DNA of 64,000 nt from Chryseobacterium indologenes (GCF_002025665.1 NZ_CP018786.1:682001-746000); one strand, 5' to 3'. Counted from the first letter of the stretch, positions 54,470-59,253 are shown. Program-made: numbers and translations. The notes: generated from the letters alone by a model not told the origin.

Positions 54470-54598
54470 ATGACAATACAAAGAGCACATATCAATGCAG
54501 AACTATTCAAAAGTCCTTCTAATAAAGGATTATTTGGACGTGATGAGGTGATATGGAATGAGGCGAAATGTGCTGACTTTGGAAATTATTTACTATAA
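54470..54598 (+). CDS. Leader-peptide ORF 1 using all 20 amino acids
   Basis: 42-codon ORF starting MTIQRAHINAELFKSP and ending FGNYLL. Each of the 20 amino acids occurs at least once, and Trp, Cys, His, Gln, Pro, Tyr, Thr and Val occur exactly once. It has a promoter-like -7 box 12 bases upstream and a strong terminator 33 bases after the stop. Codons 31-32 (GAG GCG, 54560-54565) are complementary to CGCCTC (54632-54637) in the 5' arm of that terminator. No other gene lies between promoter and terminator. I interpret it as a regulatory leader that tests aminoacyl-tRNA supply. A small functional protein is the alternative. Confidence 0.6.
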   Translation: MTIQRAHINAELFKSPSNKGLFGRDEVIWNEAKCADFGNYLL

Positions 54599-54630
54599 AC
54601 TTGTAAAAAATTAATCAAAATACAACAGAA

Positions 54631-54657
54631 ACGCCTCGGAAAACCGAGGCGTTTTTT
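54631..54657 (+). terminator. Terminator after leader ORF 1
   Basis: ACGCCTCGG-AAAA-CCGAGGCGT followed by TTTTT: a perfect 9-bp stem. Its left arm can alternatively pair with GAGGCG at 54560-54565 inside the ORF. Confidence 0.9.
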
Positions 54658-54883
54658 GTTTTTTAGGTCAGAAATTATTTAGAATGAAAAAAAATAACCG
54701 TAAACATGAAAATTTTTTAATAAACAATGAAACTTTAATACGATAAAATAGAGTGATAAGCAACCCGGTGAGAGACAGTCATTTAGGTAATTAAGATATC
54801 CGCAAAATATTGCGGACAGAAATTCTCTATTCTAAAATTCAAACTTAATTAATTGATTGTCAATAATTTAATTTGAAAATTTA
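54658..54883. other. Gene-free stretch between the two leader units
   Basis: AT-rich, no ORF. It holds a palindrome TCCGCAA-AATA-TTGCGGA at 54799-54816 and a GC-richer stretch AACCCGGTGAGAGACAGTC at about 54762-54780. Read-through of terminator 1 would transcribe this into leader ORF 2. Confidence 0.4.
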
Positions 54884-54915
54884 TTTGCGGATTCCAAAAA
54901 TTCATATTTACTTTG
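54884..54915 (+). promoter_or_regulatory. Promoter of leader ORF 2 and the tRNA array
   Basis: TTTG at 54884-54887 and TACTTTG at 54909-54915, spacing 21 bases, one base short of TAnnTTTG. Transcription would start near 54922, about 65 bases before the ATG at 54986. No other promoter position fits before the first tRNA. Confidence 0.55.
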
Positions 54916-54985
54916 CAACCGAAAATTGAAAGCAACAGGTTTTCAGGATTCAGTTAAAAATAATTTAGAAACAAACAAAAATAAA

Positions 54986-55111
54986 ATGAAACAGTTACAC
55001 AGCATATTCAATCAATATTCAAGACTATTCGGACAGGAACCGACAGGTGTTGTGTGTATTCTTGATCGTGGAATTGTGGATAAAAGGTGCTTATATACGT
55101 GGGTCAGCTAA
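54986..55111 (+). CDS. Leader-peptide ORF 2 using 19 amino acids, before the tRNA array
   Basis: 41-codon ORF starting MKQLHSIFNQYSRLFGQE and ending CLYTWVS. It uses every amino acid except Ala, including single His, Asn, Glu, Pro and Trp residues. It covers all amino acids served by the tRNA array that follows. The A-rich stretch before ATG 54986 favours this start over an in-frame TTG at 54926. AGGTGCTT (55085-55092, inside the ORF) can pair with AAGCGCCT (55136-55143), the 5' arm of the terminator 25 bases after the stop, which would prevent termination. The terminator T-run ends 2 bases before the tRNA-His gene. Confidence 0.62.
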   Translation: MKQLHSIFNQYSRLFGQEPTGVVCILDRGIVDKRCLYTWVS

Positions 55112-55135
55112 TGATCTCTTACGTTTAAATATATG

Positions 55136-55165
55136 AAGCGCCTCCCTAAAAGAGGCGCTTTTTTT
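55136..55165 (+). terminator. Terminator between leader ORF 2 and the tRNA array
   Basis: AAGCGCCTC-CCTAAAA-GAGGCGCTT plus a run of T, a 9-bp perfect stem. The tRNA-His gene begins at 55168, leaving no room for a promoter, so array expression from the upstream promoter requires read-through. Confidence 0.9.
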
Positions 55166-55167
55166 AT

Positions 55168-55240
55168 GGTTTCTTTAGCTTATTTGGTAAAGCGCCGGTC
55201 TGTGGAACCGGAGAACAGGGTTCGATCCCCGGAGATACCC
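55168..55240 (+). tRNA. tRNA-His(GTG)
   Basis: Anticodon arm CCGGT-CTGTGGA-ACCGG, T loop TTCGATC, discriminator C as expected for His. The acceptor GGTTTCT/AGATACC has one T-T mismatch and I see no encoded G-1 in register. D arm short. No CCA. Confidence 0.8.
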
Positions 55241-55249
55241 AAAGTAGAA

Positions 55250-55323
55250 AATCTCATGGCTCAATTGGATAGAGCGTCGGTTTACGACACCGAAGGTTGA
55301 AGGTTCGAGTCCTTCTGAGATTA
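55250..55323 (+). tRNA. tRNA-Arg(ACG)
   Basis: Acceptor AATCTCA/TGAGATT (starts with A-T pairs, unusual), anticodon arm TCGGT-TTACGAC-ACCGA, T loop TTCGAGT, discriminator A, no CCA. Confidence 0.82.
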
Positions 55324-55330
55324 CAAAGAA

Positions 55331-55381
55331 TGTGAATTTTAAAATTAGCAAGCCAAGCAAATTGATTATTGATGATTCACA
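55331..55381. repeat. Inverted-repeat spacer in the tRNA array
   Basis: TGTGAATTTTAAAATTAGC ... GATTATTGATGATTCACA forms an imperfect hairpin between tRNA-Arg and tRNA-Lys. The same words recur in the spacer at 57671-57754. Confidence 0.5.
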
Positions 55382-55390
55382 AAACCAAAA

Positions 55391-55464
55391 CAATCTCATA
55401 GCTCAAATGGTTAGAGCACCGGTCTTTTAAACCGGGGGTTGAAAGTTCAAATCTTTCTGGGATT
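55391..55464 (+). tRNA. tRNA-Lys(TTT)
   Basis: Acceptor AATCTCA/TGGGATT, the same 5' arm as tRNA-Arg(ACG). Anticodon arm CCGGT-CTTTTAA-ACCGG, T loop TTCAAAT, discriminator A, no CCA. Confidence 0.82.
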
Positions 55465-55471
55465 ACAAAAA

Positions 55472-55546
55472 CGGTTCCGTAGCTCAACTGGATAGAGCAT
55501 GGGTTTTCTAAACCCAGGGTTAGAGGTTCGAATCCTCTCGGAATCA
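55472..55546 (+). tRNA. tRNA-Arg(TCT)
   Basis: Acceptor GGTTCCG/CGGAATC, anticodon arm TGGGT-TTTCTAA-ACCCA, T loop TTCGAAT, discriminator A, no CCA. Canonical in shape. Confidence 0.85.
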
Positions 55547-55552
55547 CAAAAA

Positions 55553-55609
55553 GGTTCATGGAAACTTTCCCATCCGGCTGTCTCCCGGAAAAGAAACGGA
55601 AGTGAACCC
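55553..55609 (+). tRNA. Possible minimal tRNA-Asp(GTC) with reduced arms
   Basis: A 57-base element with a full acceptor pairing GGTTCAT/GTGAACC and a perfect anticodon arm TCCGG-CTGTCTC-CCGGA (anticodon GTC, T33 present). The D side is only GGAAACTTTCCCA, and the T side AAAGAAACGGAA has no TTCGA loop. It resembles arm-less mitochondrial tRNAs. It may be a decoy, a degraded gene or chance pairing. Confidence 0.4.
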
Positions 55610-55614
55610 CAAAG

Positions 55615-55686
55615 CTGGAAAGATAACGGTGGTTGTTTACCCGTCTTGGACGCGGGAGGTCGCAAGTTCGAGTCTTGCTTTCCAGA
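55615..55686 (+). tRNA. tRNA-Pro(TGG)
   Basis: Acceptor CTGGAAA/TTTCCAG, anticodon arm CCCGT-CTTGGAC-GCGGG, T arm GCAAG-TTCGAGT-CTTGC, discriminator A. The D region (ATAACGGTGGTTGTTTA) is atypical. Confidence 0.7.
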
Positions 55687-55692
55687 CAATTT

Positions 55693-55764
55693 GTTCCATT
55701 AGCATAGTGGTAAGTGCATTCGGCTTTCTACCGAACGACAAGGGTTCGATCCCCTTATGGAATG
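55693..55764 (+). tRNA. tRNA-Glu(TTC) with Gly-like D arm
   Basis: Acceptor GTTCCAT/ATGGAAT, anticodon arm TTCGG-CTTTCTA-CCGAA giving TTC, T loop TTCGATC, discriminator G. The D arm (TTAGCATAGTGGTAAGTGC) resembles tRNA-Gly, so the identity may have shifted by anticodon change. Confidence 0.75.
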
Positions 55765-55769
55765 CAAAT

Positions 55770-55843
55770 GATTTCGTAGCTCAAGTGGTTAGAGTGTCGG
55801 TCTGATACACCGAAGGTTGAAGGTTCGAGTCCTTCCGGAATTA
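55770..55843 (+). tRNA. tRNA-Ile(GAT)
   Basis: Acceptor GATTTCG/CGGAATT, anticodon arm TCGGT-CTGATAC-ACCGA, T loop TTCGAGT, discriminator A, no CCA. Confidence 0.85.
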
Positions 55844-55847
55844 CAAT

Positions 55848-55919
55848 GATTTTGTAGCTCAATGGCAGAGCACCGGTCTGTTAAACCGGAAGTTGAAAGT
55901 TCGAGTCTTTCCAGAATCG
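55848..55919 (+). tRNA. tRNA-Asn(GTT)
   Basis: Acceptor GATTTTG/CAGAATC, anticodon arm CCGGT-CTGTTAA-ACCGG, T loop TTCGAGT, discriminator G. D arm shortened (AGCTCAATGGCAGAGC). Confidence 0.85.
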
Positions 55920-55945
55920 CAGGTAACTAATTGTTAATTGTTTCA

Positions 55946-56025
55946 GGAGAAAAAGTAAAAGTTTGTCGAGAGCAGAAGATCTTTACGCCAAACACGAAAA
56001 ATAGAGACAGGCTTTTCTTCTCTCC
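55946..56025 (+). ncRNA. Conserved-loop hairpin element, copy 1
   Basis: Stem GGAGAAAAAG...GTTTGTC / GACAGGCTTTTCTTCTCTCC enclosing a loop that starts GAGAGCAGAAGATCTTTA. Five copies of this element lie in the array, with variable stems and a nearly constant loop. No ORF. Confidence 0.65.
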
Positions 56026-56067
56026 GGATTCATTAAAAGTAGGAATATCATTTATAAATTTTTAGGT

Positions 56068-56130
56068 AAAATAAAGTTTGTCAAGCGCAGAAGTTCTTAT
56101 ATCAAACAAATGAAGACAGACTTTATTTTT
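56068..56130 (+). ncRNA. Conserved-loop hairpin element, copy 2
   Basis: AAATAAAGTTTGTC / GACAGACTTTATTTTT with loop AAGCGCAGAAGTTCTTAT, the most diverged loop. Directly before tRNA-Cys. Confidence 0.6.
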
Positions 56131-56136
56131 TAATCT

Positions 56137-56218
56137 GATGGTTCGCCGAAGTGGAAGAGTCGGGGCGGTCTGCAAAACCGTTGTGTAAACTGAGTGGGTT
56201 TGAATCCCATAACCATCT
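56137..56218 (+). tRNA. tRNA-Cys(GCA) on a class II scaffold
   Basis: Acceptor GATGGTT/AACCATC (perfect), anticodon loop CTGCAAA, T loop TTTGAAT, discriminator T as expected for Cys. The variable region is long (about 13 bases), unlike normal tRNA-Cys, and the D arm (GCCGAAGTGGAAGAGTCGGGG) is almost that of the tRNA-Tyr in the array. Confidence 0.8.
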
Positions 56219-56293
56219 CAAAAAAGGGAAAATAATAGAAAGGGAAATACACAAATGAAATATTATTACTCTTATGAAATATCCTTTATTAAT

Positions 56294-56362
56294 AAAAGAA
56301 AAAGGCTGTCGAGCGCAGAAGATCTTTAATCAAACATTCAATAAAGACAGACCTTTTCTTTT
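56294..56362 (+). ncRNA. Conserved-loop hairpin element, copy 3
   Basis: AAAAGAAAAAGGCTGTC / GACAGACCTTTTCTTTT with loop GAGCGCAGAAGATCTTTA. Compensating stem changes relative to copies 1 and 4. Between tRNA-Cys and tRNA-Tyr. Confidence 0.65.
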
Positions 56363-56417
56363 TAAAAGGAAAAATGAGGAATTACTTATTAATCATTATT
56401 AATTGCTCATAAAATAC

Positions 56418-56504
56418 GGAAGTACGCCGAAGTTGGAGAGTCGGGGCAGACTGTAAATCTGTTGCTTCATTGCTGAGTAGGTTCGAATCCTACTACTTCC
56501 ACCA
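56418..56504 (+). tRNA. tRNA-Tyr(GTA), CCA encoded
   Basis: Acceptor GGAAGTA/TACTTCC, anticodon loop CTGTAAA, long variable arm of about 15 bases as usual for Tyr, T loop TTCGAAT, discriminator A and encoded CCA. The next tRNA-like gene begins at the very next base. Confidence 0.9.
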
Positions 56505-56577
56505 GCCGCTGATAATGTAATGGCAGCATGCAGGAAATGTACTCTTGTTGTTTAGGTTCGATTCCTGGTCAGTGGCT
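56505..56577 (+). tRNA. Degenerate tRNA, possibly Thr(TGT)
   Basis: Acceptor GCCGCTG/CAGTGGC, D arm with TAATGGCAGCA as in the Gln and Trp tRNAs of the array, anticodon arm CAGGA-AATGTAC-TCTTG, T loop TTCGATT, discriminator T. By alignment to tRNA-Gln the anticodon is TGT, but position 33 is A instead of the invariant T, so function is doubtful. Confidence 0.55.
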
Positions 56578-56581
56578 TAAT

Positions 56582-56653
56582 GCTCTATTCGTCTAACGGT
56601 GAGGACGCCTGCCTTTCGAGCAGAAAACAAGGGTTCGATTCCCTTATAGAGTA
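56582..56653 (+). tRNA. tRNA-Glu(TTC), second
   Basis: Acceptor GCTCTAT/ATAGAGT, D arm TTCGTCTAACGGTGAGGACG typical of Glu, anticodon loop CTTTCGA, T loop TTCGATT, discriminator A. Confidence 0.82.
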
Positions 56654-56658
56654 CTGGA

Positions 56659-56745
56659 TGTGAATAGCTGGTCAATATTGAATTGATATTAATACCATGA
56701 AAGTTCAGATTTTTTTAAAAAAATTGGCCAGTTACCATTCACACA
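56659..56745. repeat. Long inverted-repeat spacer in the tRNA array
   Basis: TGTGAATAGCTGGTCAAT at the left and ATTGGCCAGTTACCATTCACA at the right form an imperfect stem of about 18 pairs. No gene. Confidence 0.6.
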
Positions 56746-56762
56746 AAAAATGAAGAAAAGAG

Positions 56763-56826
56763 AAAAAAGGACTGTCGAGAGCAGAAGATCTTTAGTCAAT
56801 AAAAACAGACAGCCTTTTATTTTTTT
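56763..56826 (+). ncRNA. Conserved-loop hairpin element, copy 4
   Basis: AAAAAAGGACTGTC / GACAGCCTTTTATTTTTT with loop GAGAGCAGAAGATCTTTA. It ends in a T-run, so it could also terminate transcription. Confidence 0.65.
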
Positions 56827-56849
56827 AAACCAAAATACAATTAGGAAAC

Positions 56850-56924
56850 GAGAAAGGTTTGTCAAGCGCAGAAGATCTTTACAAACACTAACAGGCATAG
56901 TTTATCAACAGACAGAGCTTTCTC
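56850..56924 (+). ncRNA. Conserved-loop hairpin element, copy 5
   Basis: GAGAAAGGTTTGTC / GACAGAGCTTTCTC with loop AAGCGCAGAAGATCTTTA and a longer 3' loop part. Follows copy 4 by 23 bases. Confidence 0.65.
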
Positions 56925-56943
56925 AAACCTAGACACAATATGA

Positions 56944-57016
56944 TGAGTAATAAGCAATGAGCAATAAGTAATAACCATAGATTTTCATATTACTAATTAC
57001 CCATTACCCATTACTA
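56944..57016. repeat. Iterated-word inverted-repeat spacer
   Basis: Left arm repeats the word AAGCAATGAGCAATAAGTAA; the right arm repeats its complement ATTACCCATTACCCATTACT; centre CATAGATTTTCAT. Four spacers of this type separate the tRNAs between 56.9 and 57.5 kb. Confidence 0.6.
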
Positions 57017-57025
57017 ATAAATTAC

Positions 57026-57099
57026 GCCTCTCTATTCCAATTGGCAGAGAAAACGGCTTTAAACCCCGTAAAGTCCCAGTTCGAATCTGGGGAGAGGTA
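57026..57099 (+). tRNA. tRNA-Leu(TAA)-like with short variable arm
   Basis: Acceptor GCCTCTC/GAGAGGT, anticodon stem ACGG/CCGT closed by a C-C mismatch, loop TTTAAAC giving TAA, T loop TTCGAAT, discriminator A. The variable region is about 5 bases, whereas bacterial tRNA-Leu normally has a long one. Confidence 0.65.
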
Positions 57100-57105
57100 C
57101 AAAAC

Positions 57106-57182
57106 ATGAGCAATAAGCAATGAGCAATAAGTAATAACTATAGGTTTTTATATTACTTATTACCAATTACTCATTACTCATG
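57106..57182. repeat. Iterated-word inverted-repeat spacer
   Basis: GAGCAATAAGCAATGAGCAA against TTACCAATTACTCATTACTC around a centre ACTATAGGTTTTTAT. Same word family as 56944-57016. Confidence 0.6.
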
Positions 57183-57190
57183 AAAAACCT

Positions 57191-57266
57191 GCGGGAATGG
57201 TGGAATGGCAGACACTCTTGATTTAGGATCAAGCTTTTGGGGGTTCGAATCCCTCTTCCTGTACCA
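57191..57266 (+). tRNA. tRNA-Leu(TAG) with short variable arm, CCA encoded
   Basis: Acceptor GCGGGAA/TTCCTGT, D arm TGGTGGAATGGCAGACAC typical of Leu, anticodon arm CTTGA-TTTAGGA-TCAAG, T arm GGGGG-TTCGAAT-CCCTC, discriminator A plus CCA. Variable arm only about 6 bases. Confidence 0.75.
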
Positions 57267-57270
57267 AAAA

Positions 57271-57337
57271 TAAGCAATAAATAATGAGCAATGCGTAATA
57301 ATGCCAGTCATAGATTTTCATATTACTCATTACTTAT
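57271..57337. repeat. Iterated-word inverted-repeat spacer
   Basis: TAAGCAATAAATAATGAGCA at left and TATTACTCATTACTTA at right, centre CATAGATTTTCAT as at 56944-57016. Confidence 0.55.
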
Positions 57338-57344
57338 AAAATCC

Positions 57345-57416
57345 GGAAGAGTGGTGTAGAAGGTCTGCACGTTAGTCTGAAAAACTAAAGTACAGGTTCA
57401 ATTCCTGTCTGTTCCG
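57345..57416 (+). tRNA. tRNA-Phe(GAA)
   Basis: Acceptor GGAAGAG/CTGTTCC with one G-G mismatch, anticodon arm TTAGT-CTGAAAA-ACTAA, T arm ACAGG-TTCAATT-CCTGT, discriminator G (usually A for Phe), no CCA. Confidence 0.75.
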
Positions 57417-57423
57417 CAAAAAC

Positions 57424-57509
57424 ATGAATGATAAGTAATAAGCAATGAGCAATCATTGATACCTGACTGATTTTTGATATTACTTATTACCAATTACTCA
57501 TTATTCATA
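57424..57509. repeat. Iterated-word inverted-repeat spacer
   Basis: ATGAATGATAAGTAATAAGC against TTACCAATTACTCATTATTC, with a longer centre. Same family as the other three. Confidence 0.55.
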
Positions 57510-57513
57510 AAAT

Positions 57514-57585
57514 TGATTCATAGTGTAATAGGCAGCACACAAGATTTTGATTCTTGGAGTTTAGGTTCGAGTCCTAATGAATTAA
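57514..57585 (+). tRNA. tRNA-Gln(TTG)
   Basis: Acceptor TGATTCA/TGAATTA, D arm TAGTGTAATAGGCAGCAC, anticodon arm CAAGA-TTTTGAT-TCTTG, T loop TTCGAGT, discriminator A, no CCA. Confidence 0.82.
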
Positions 57586-57593
57586 CAGTATTT

Positions 57594-57664
57594 ACTCTGA
57601 TAGTATAATGGCAGCATCTCAGTCTCCAAAACTGATGGTATCGGTTCGAGTCCGGTTCGGAGTG
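57594..57664 (+). tRNA. tRNA-Trp(CCA)
   Basis: Acceptor ACTCTGA/TCGGAGT, D arm TAGTATAATGGCAGCATC, anticodon arm TCAGT-CTCCAAA-ACTGA, T loop TTCGAGT, discriminator G as usual for Trp. Last tRNA of the array. Confidence 0.85.
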
Positions 57665-57670
57665 CTAAAA

Positions 57671-57754
57671 ATGAATGGTCAATAGTGAATTTTGCTTTGC
57701 AAATGAATCTTTAAAAATTGACGGTAAAACGAATTGACGATTCACAATTCACAA
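57671..57754. repeat. Inverted-repeat spacer after the tRNA array
   Basis: GAATGGTCAATAGTGAATTT at left and GAATTGACGATTCACAATTC at right. Related to 55331-55381. It overlaps a possible upstream TTG start of the next gene, which I reject. Confidence 0.5.
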
Positions 57755-57790
57755 ATTAATTTAAAACAAAATTTAAAACATGTAGAAAAA

Positions 57791-58276
57791 ATGGAAACGC
57801 AACAACAAACATGGCAGAATATGAATGGAAAAATTTTCCAACACTCTATCACGCAGCTGGTAGAAGAAGCCATCCTCCGCGAACAGGCCAACGGACATCG
57901 TCTGAAAGTATGTGTGGGATCAGACTCTCATGTATACGGAGATGCCATCAACTATGCTACAGCAGTAGTATTTATTCGTGAGGGAAAAGGAGCGTTTACC
58001 TTTATCAGAAAAGAAAGAGAAATACAGAGTATCAGTATCAAAGAGCGAATGCTGAATGAGGTCAACAAATCCGTAGAAATTGCATACGCGATCTGCTCTG
58101 TGTTGGATGCTTATGGTGTGGAAATGGAGGTACACGCAGACATTAATACCGATCCGGATTTTAAATCCAACGTAGCATTAAAAGATGCCATGGGATATAT
58201 TCTCGGAATGGGATATGTGTTTAAAGCAAAACCTTTTGCCTTCGCAAGTTCCAATTGTGCTGATATGATGGTGTAA
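57791..58276 (+). CDS. YkuK/DUF458 RNase H-like protein
   Basis: 161 aa from the ATG at 57791. An in-frame TTG 19 codons upstream lies inside the spacer repeat and is not used in my call. The protein shows the DUF458 layout: KVCVGSDSHVYGDAINYATAVVFIREGKG (first acidic residue), SIKERMLNEVNKSVEIAYAI, EVHADINTDPDFKSN and a final FAFASSNCADMMV. The RNase H-like fold is predicted for the family, and nuclease activity is likely but unproven. It is the first protein gene after the tRNA array and heads a group that includes an RNA ligase. Confidence 0.85.
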   Translation: METQQQTWQNMNGKIFQHSITQLVEEAILREQANGHRLKVCVGSDSHVYGDAINYATAVVFIREGKGAFTFIRKEREIQSISIKERMLNEVNKSVEIAYAICSVLDAYGVEMEVHADINTDPDFKSNVALKDAMGYILGMGYVFKAKPFAFASSNCADMMV

Positions 58277-58312
58277 TAAAGCTGGAAGCTTAAGAACTAT
58301 AAAAATTAACTC

Positions 58313-58684
58313 ATGGAAAAAACAAAAAGATTATTATTTCTGGATGATATAAGATACCCGATTGAGGCTTATCATTATACAAAACAGGACATTTTCCTCA
58401 GAAGCGACTGGCATATTGTTCGGAATTACGAGCAGTTTGTCAACAGAATTCTGGAAAAAGGCCTTCCGGAAATGATCTCTTTTGACCATGATCTTGCGGA
58501 CGAGCACTATTTGAAACAGAATTCTCAGGAATTTGTTGAAAAAACAGGAAACGACTGTGCCAAATGGCTGATAGAATATTGCATGGACAATTATCTGGAC
58601 CTTCCAGAATTCTATTGTCACTCCATGAATCCGGTAGGAAAGGAAAATATCTTAAACCTGCTGCAAAACTTTAAAAAATTGTAA
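58313..58684 (+). CDS. cREC-like (cyclic-phosphate-processing receiver-like) domain protein
   Basis: 123-aa single-domain protein: RLLFLDDIRYPIEAYHYTKQ (acidic DD), WHIVRNYEQFVNRIL, MISFDHDLADEHYL (second acidic motif) and a late FYCHSMNPVGKENILNLLQ (His). This set matches the receiver-like domain that comparative genomics has linked to RNA-repair operons and predicted to act on cyclic phosphate ends. Its stop overlaps the next start (ATG at 58684), so the genes are coupled. The catalytic role is a prediction. Confidence 0.75.
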   Translation: MEKTKRLLFLDDIRYPIEAYHYTKQDIFLRSDWHIVRNYEQFVNRILEKGLPEMISFDHDLADEHYLKQNSQEFVEKTGNDCAKWLIEYCMDNYLDLPEFYCHSMNPVGKENILNLLQNFKKL

Positions 58685-59247
58685 TGAACATTTTTAGATT
58701 TATCGAAGATATAAAAAGCCATTTGAAACTCACATTTGACGAAGTGGATGGATGGTTTGAAAAAGATAAAAAAATGTTGAATCATCAGCCTTCTAATGGA
58801 GGCTGGACGGTTCAGCAGATTTTAGAGCACATTTATCTTACAAATTTTTACCTGCTGATCCTTATCGAAAAAGGTTTCAAAAAAGCAATGAAGAATTCTT
58901 TAGATCTTGATATTGAATCTGAAATAAAAAATTACAGTTTCAACAAAGAAAATTTTGACAAAGTAGGAGAATATGGTGCTTTTAAATGGATAAGACCAGA
59001 ACATATGGAGCCGAAAGGAGAATTGAGTTTGAATGAAATCCGAAACTTAATTAACCAGCAATATCTTCAATGTTTAAACTATCTTGAAGTAATGAAAAAT
59101 GGGGAAGGACTCTTGTATAAAACGACAATGACAGTGAATGACCTGGGGAAAATTAATGTATATGAATATATTTATTTTCTGGCACTCCATGCCCAAAGAC
59201 ATAGTACCCAGATGGAAAAAAACGAATCAGAAACGATTAAAAACTAA
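58684..59247 (+). CDS. DinB-like four-helix protein
   Basis: 187-aa protein of the DinB/YfiT-like metal-dependent superfamily. Ligand-type residues: WTVQQILEHIYLTNFYL (His), an acidic/His middle, and YFLALHAQRHSTQMEK (HxxxH-type end at about residues 170-175). Many members are thiol-transferases or of unknown function. Its coupling to the cREC-like gene and closeness to the RNA ligase (6 bases) suggest a role in the same process, but I cannot say which. Confidence 0.8.
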   Translation: MNIFRFIEDIKSHLKLTFDEVDGWFEKDKKMLNHQPSNGGWTVQQILEHIYLTNFYLLILIEKGFKKAMKNSLDLDIESEIKNYSFNKENFDKVGEYGAFKWIRPEHMEPKGELSLNEIRNLINQQYLQCLNYLEVMKNGEGLLYKTTMTVNDLGKINVYEYIYFLALHAQRHSTQMEKNESETIKN

Positions 59248-59253
59248 AACAAA

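Noticed and set aside
55175..55805. Several 60-80 codon open frames on both strands across the tRNA genes
   Set aside because: They are translations of tRNA T and anticodon arms (patterns like RFELSTPGL), a well-known source of false proteins.
55946..56924. Five-copy hairpin as the RNA antitoxin of a type III toxin-antitoxin system
   Set aside because: Copies are scattered between tRNAs, not in a tight tandem array, and no ToxN-like toxin gene is adjacent.
57026..57099. Anticodon TTA (stop-codon suppressor) reading of the tRNA-Leu(TAA)-like gene
   Set aside because: That register breaks most of the anticodon stem, while the TAA register keeps four of five pairs.
57734..57790. TTG start for the YkuK-like gene
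   Set aside because: It lies inside an inverted-repeat spacer; the ATG at 57791 gives the family N-terminus.
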